DNA from: Sphingomonadales bacterium
Lineage (GTDB): Bacteria > Pseudomonadota > Alphaproteobacteria > Sphingomonadales > Sphingomonadaceae
Length of the DNA stretch: 6,858 bases
Reading direction: 5' to 3'
Assembly: GCA_025360285.1 (NCBI GenBank)
Contig: JANYCM010000258.1
Coordinates: 1-6,858 of the forward strand
The notes beneath the pieces were generated by a model. The model did no database searches. It saw only the letters and a program-made list of their open reading frames with translations, and had not been told where the DNA came from. Numbering within the stretch: the first letter of the stretch is position 1; every line of letters starts with the position of its first letter. The position numbers were made by a program, and so were the translations under genes. Of the stretch, positions 4,766-6,858 are shown piece after piece.

Positions 4766-6514
4766 ATGAGCGCGGAACTGACAGGCGCGGAGATCGTCGT
4801 CCAGGCGCTGACCGATCTTGGTGTCGAGATCGTCTTTGGCTATCCGGGCGGCGCCGTGCTGCCGATCTATGATGCACTATTTGCGCAGAACCGCATCCGT
4901 CACATCCTTGTCCGCCACGAACAGGCGGCAGTCCATGCCGCCGAAGGCTATGCGCGGTCATCGGGCAAGGTTGGTGTCGTGCTGGTGACTTCCGGTCCCG
5001 GCGCCACCAATGCCGTCACCGGCATCACCGATGCGATGATGGATTCGATCCCGCTGGTGGTGCTGACCGGCCAGGTGCCGACGCTTCTGATCGGCACCGA
5101 TGCCTTTCAGGAATGCGACACGATCGGCATCACCCGCCATTGTTCAAAGCATAATTACCTCGTCAAGGAGACGGCGCGGCTTGGCCCGGTGCTGCATGAG
5201 GCGTTTTATATCGCGCGTTCCGGCCGGCCCGGCCCGGTGGTCATCGATATCCCCAAGGATGTGCAGATCCTGCGCGCCCGCTATGAAAAGCCCGGCGCCA
5301 TCGGCCACAAGACCTACAAGCCGCAGATCAAGGGCGATCGCGCCAGCATCGAGGCGGCGGTTGAAATGCTGGCGGCCGCTGAACGCCCGATCCTGTATAC
5401 CGGCGGCGGCATCATCAATTCCGGCCCGGTGGCGTCGCAATTGCTGCGTGACCTGGCGCGGTTGACCGGCGCACCGGTGACCAGCACGCTGATGGGGCTG
5501 GGCACCATGCCCAATGAACATCCGCAGTTCCTCGGCATGCTGGGCATGCACGGGTCATATGAAGCCAATATGGCGATGAACCGCTGTGATCTGATGGTCT
5601 GCCTCGGCGCGCGTTTCGATGATCGCGTTACCGGGCGGCTCGATGCGTTTTCGCCGGGCTCCAAGAAAATCCATGTCGATATCGATCGCTCGTCGCTCAA
5701 CAAGACCGTGAGAGTTGATCTCGGCATCATCGGCGATGTCGGCGGCGTGCTGGAGGACATGATCAAGATCTGGCGGGCGCGCGGTCACAAGGCTGCCGAC
5801 CTGGCGCCGTGGTGGGCCGATATCGCCGCCTGGCGGGCGCGGGACAGTTTCGGGTTTCAGCAACAGGGCGCCAGCATCCTGCCGCAGCACGCCATCAAGC
5901 GGCTGTATGAACTGACCAAGGCCAAAAAGCCGATCATCAGCACCGAAGTCGGCCAGCACCAGATGTGGGCGGCGCAGCATTTCGGTTTCGATGCGCCGAA
6001 CAAATGGCTGACCAGCGGTGGCCTCGGCACCATGGGCTATGGCCTGCCCGCGGCGATCGGCGCGCAGATCGCCAACCCCGGCGCGCTGTGTATCGATATC
6101 GCCGGTGAGGCGAGCATCCAGATGAATATTCAGGAGCTGGGCACGGCCACGCAATACCGGCTGCCGGTCAAGGTGTTCATCATCAACAATGAATATATGG
6201 GGATGGTCCGCCAGTGGCAGGAATTGAACCATGGCTCGCGCTATTCGGAAAGCTATTCCGATTCGCTGCCGGATTTCGTCAAGCTGGCCGAGGCCTATGG
6301 CTGGAAGGGGCTGGTCATCGAGGATGCGGCTGGGCTTGATGCCGGGATCGAGGCGATGCTGGCGCATGACGGCCCGGTGATCGTCGATTGCCGGGTGGCC
6401 AAGCTGGCCAATTGCCTGCCGATGATCATGTCGGGCGCGGCGCATACCGACATGATTTTGGACGCCCGCGACGTTCAGGGCGAAAGGGACGAAGATGCCA
6501 AGGCACTGGTCTGA
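4766..6514 (+). CDS. ilvB: Acetolactate synthase large (catalytic) subunit, biosynthetic
   Basis: This is the ThDP-, Mg- and FAD-dependent enzyme that condenses two pyruvates to acetolactate, or pyruvate with 2-oxobutyrate, the first common step of valine, leucine and isoleucine synthesis. The 582-residue product has the normal length and domain order. The N-terminal ThDP pyrimidine domain has FGYPGGAVLPIYDAL (24-38) and the catalytic glutamate E52 in RHEQAAVHAAEGYAR (50-64). The central FAD domain has GARFDDRVTGR (281-291). The C-terminal ThDP pyrophosphate domain has SGGLGTMGYGLPAA (417-430) and MGMVRQWQ (478-485), where W484 is the conserved inhibitor-site tryptophan. The metal-binding motif reads GEAS (447-450) rather than GDGS, ending in NN (474-475). 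ATG 4766 is preferred over an in-frame TTG at 4751 because GAAGGG (4753-4758) is 7 bases upstream of the ATG. ilvN follows after 27 bases, clearly in one operon. Confidence 0.97.
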   Translation: MSAELTGAEIVVQALTDLGVEIVFGYPGGAVLPIYDALFAQNRIRHILVRHEQAAVHAAEGYARSSGKVGVVLVTSGPGATNAVTGITDAMMDSIPLVVLTGQVPTLLIGTDAFQECDTIGITRHCSKHNYLVKETARLGPVLHEAFYIARSGRPGPVVIDIPKDVQILRARYEKPGAIGHKTYKPQIKGDRASIEAAVEMLAAAERPILYTGGGIINSGPVASQLLRDLARLTGAPVTSTLMGLGTMPNEHPQFLGMLGMHGSYEANMAMNRCDLMVCLGARFDDRVTGRLDAFSPGSKKIHVDIDRSSLNKTVRVDLGIIGDVGGVLEDMIKIWRARGHKAADLAPWWADIAAWRARDSFGFQQQGASILPQHAIKRLYELTKAKKPIISTEVGQHQMWAAQHFGFDAPNKWLTSGGLGTMGYGLPAAIGAQIANPGALCIDIAGEASIQMNIQELGTATQYRLPVKVFIINNEYMGMVRQWQELNHGSRYSESYSDSLPDFVKLAEAYGWKGLVIEDAAGLDAGIEAMLAHDGPVIVDCRVAKLANCLPMIMSGAAHTDMILDARDVQGERDEDAKALV

Positions 6515-6535
6515 CTTCTCCCCTGAAGGGAGAGG
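6515..6535 (+). promoter_or_regulatory. Short palindrome in the ilvB-ilvN gap enclosing the ilvN ribosome binding site
   Basis: CTTCTCCC (6515-6522) pairs with GGGAGAGG (6528-6535) through eight pairs, one a T-G wobble, around the loop CTGAA. The right arm is the ilvN Shine-Dalgarno, 6 bases before ATG 6542. The left arm starts immediately after the ilvB stop, so ribosomes finishing ilvB would melt it. That would couple ilvN translation to ilvB. The sequence also resembles the CTCCCC-loop-GGGGAG palindromes scattered between genes of many alphaproteobacteria, so it may be a repeat copy. Confidence 0.5.
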
Positions 6536-6541
6536 GTTTCG

Positions 6542-6858
6542 ATGAAACACCTCGCCTCCGAGCGTCACACGCTCTCCATCCTCGTCGACAATGAATCCGG
6601 CGTGCTTGCCCGCATCGTCGGGCTGTTTTCGGCGCGCGGCTATAATATCGATTCGCTGACCGTCGCCGATGTATCGGGCGATCATCTGGTCAGCCGGATT
6701 ACCGTCGTCACCAACGGCCCGCCGCCAGTGATCGAACAGATCATTGCGCAATTGGACCGGCTGGTGCCGGTGCATCGGGTGCTCGACCTGACGGCGCTCG
6801 GCCCTCATGTCGAACGCGAGATGGCGCTGGTCAAGGTGGCCGGCAAGGGCGCGCTGCG
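6542..6858 (+). CDS. ilvN: Acetolactate synthase small (regulatory) subunit, partial
   Basis: The regulatory subunit binds IlvB, raises its activity and mediates feedback inhibition, typically by valine. The first 105 residues are present and the gene runs off the right edge. The N-terminal ACT domain (about 8-82) has the family hallmark DNESGVLARIVGLFSARGYN (16-35) followed by IDSLTVADV, then SRITVV (51-56) and VHRVLDLTAL (77-86). Next comes EREMALVKV (91-99), the usual opening of the C-terminal domain. ATG 6542 has GGGAGAGG (6528-6535) at a 6-base spacing. E. coli calls the equivalent genes ilvN or ilvH; the choice of symbol is conventional. Co-transcription with ilvB is near certain from orientation and the 27-base gap. 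Confidence 0.95.
   Translation, partial: MKHLASERHTLSILVDNESGVLARIVGLFSARGYNIDSLTVADVSGDHLVSRITVVTNGPPPVIEQIIAQLDRLVPVHRVLDLTALGPHVEREMALVKVAGKGAL

Noticed and set aside
5555..6808. 417-codon minus-strand ORF opposite ilvB and ilvN
   Set aside because: Antisense to two unmistakable genes and crossing their junction.

Overview
The window is a chromosomal segment of a GC-rich alphaproteobacterium, most likely in the Sphingomonadales. The evidence is the strong GC bias, the Sphingomonas-like IlvB and MiaA sequences, and a C-terminal PEPxxWA-CTERM sorting tail of the kind common in sphingomonads. The assignment to order is an inference. No tRNA, rRNA, CRISPR array or intact insertion sequence is visible.

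Layout: (1) Positions 1-120 hold the 5' end of gyrB on the minus strand, running off the left edge. (2) Positions 121-309 form a divergent intergenic region with an alternating GC tract, a CTATAG palindrome, an imperfect inverted repeat and one possible 17-codon reading frame. (3) A small plus-strand gene (310-663) encodes a YCII-like protein of unknown function. (4) serB and recF form a tight minus-strand pair (2664 to 692). recF sits one gene from gyrB, so the old recF-gyrB neighbourhood is kept but interrupted by the opposite-strand small gene. (5) miaA starts on the plus strand at 2663; its ATG overlaps the serB ATG head to head inside a CCATGG palindrome, so there is no intergenic space. 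(6) After an AT-rich gap with an inverted repeat comes a secreted choice-of-anchor A protein with a PEP-CTERM tail (3665-4666). (7) After a 99-base regulatory gap come ilvB (4766-6514) and the start of ilvN (6542 to the right edge), the large and small subunits of acetolactate synthase.

Functionally the window is mostly housekeeping: DNA topology (GyrB), recombinational repair (RecF), serine synthesis (SerB), tRNA modification (MiaA) and branched-chain amino acid synthesis (IlvB, IlvN). The surface or secreted protein is the accessory element.

The most interesting signals are regulatory. The Shine-Dalgarno sequences of both ilvB and ilvN lie inside predicted hairpins (4732-4764 and 6515-6535). 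The ilvB upstream region also holds a 12-bp inverted repeat with CGAAAAT motifs phased at 11 bp over a candidate promoter. I see no BCAA leader peptide, so any control here would differ from classical ilv attenuation. These are readings by eye; no folding or database search was run.
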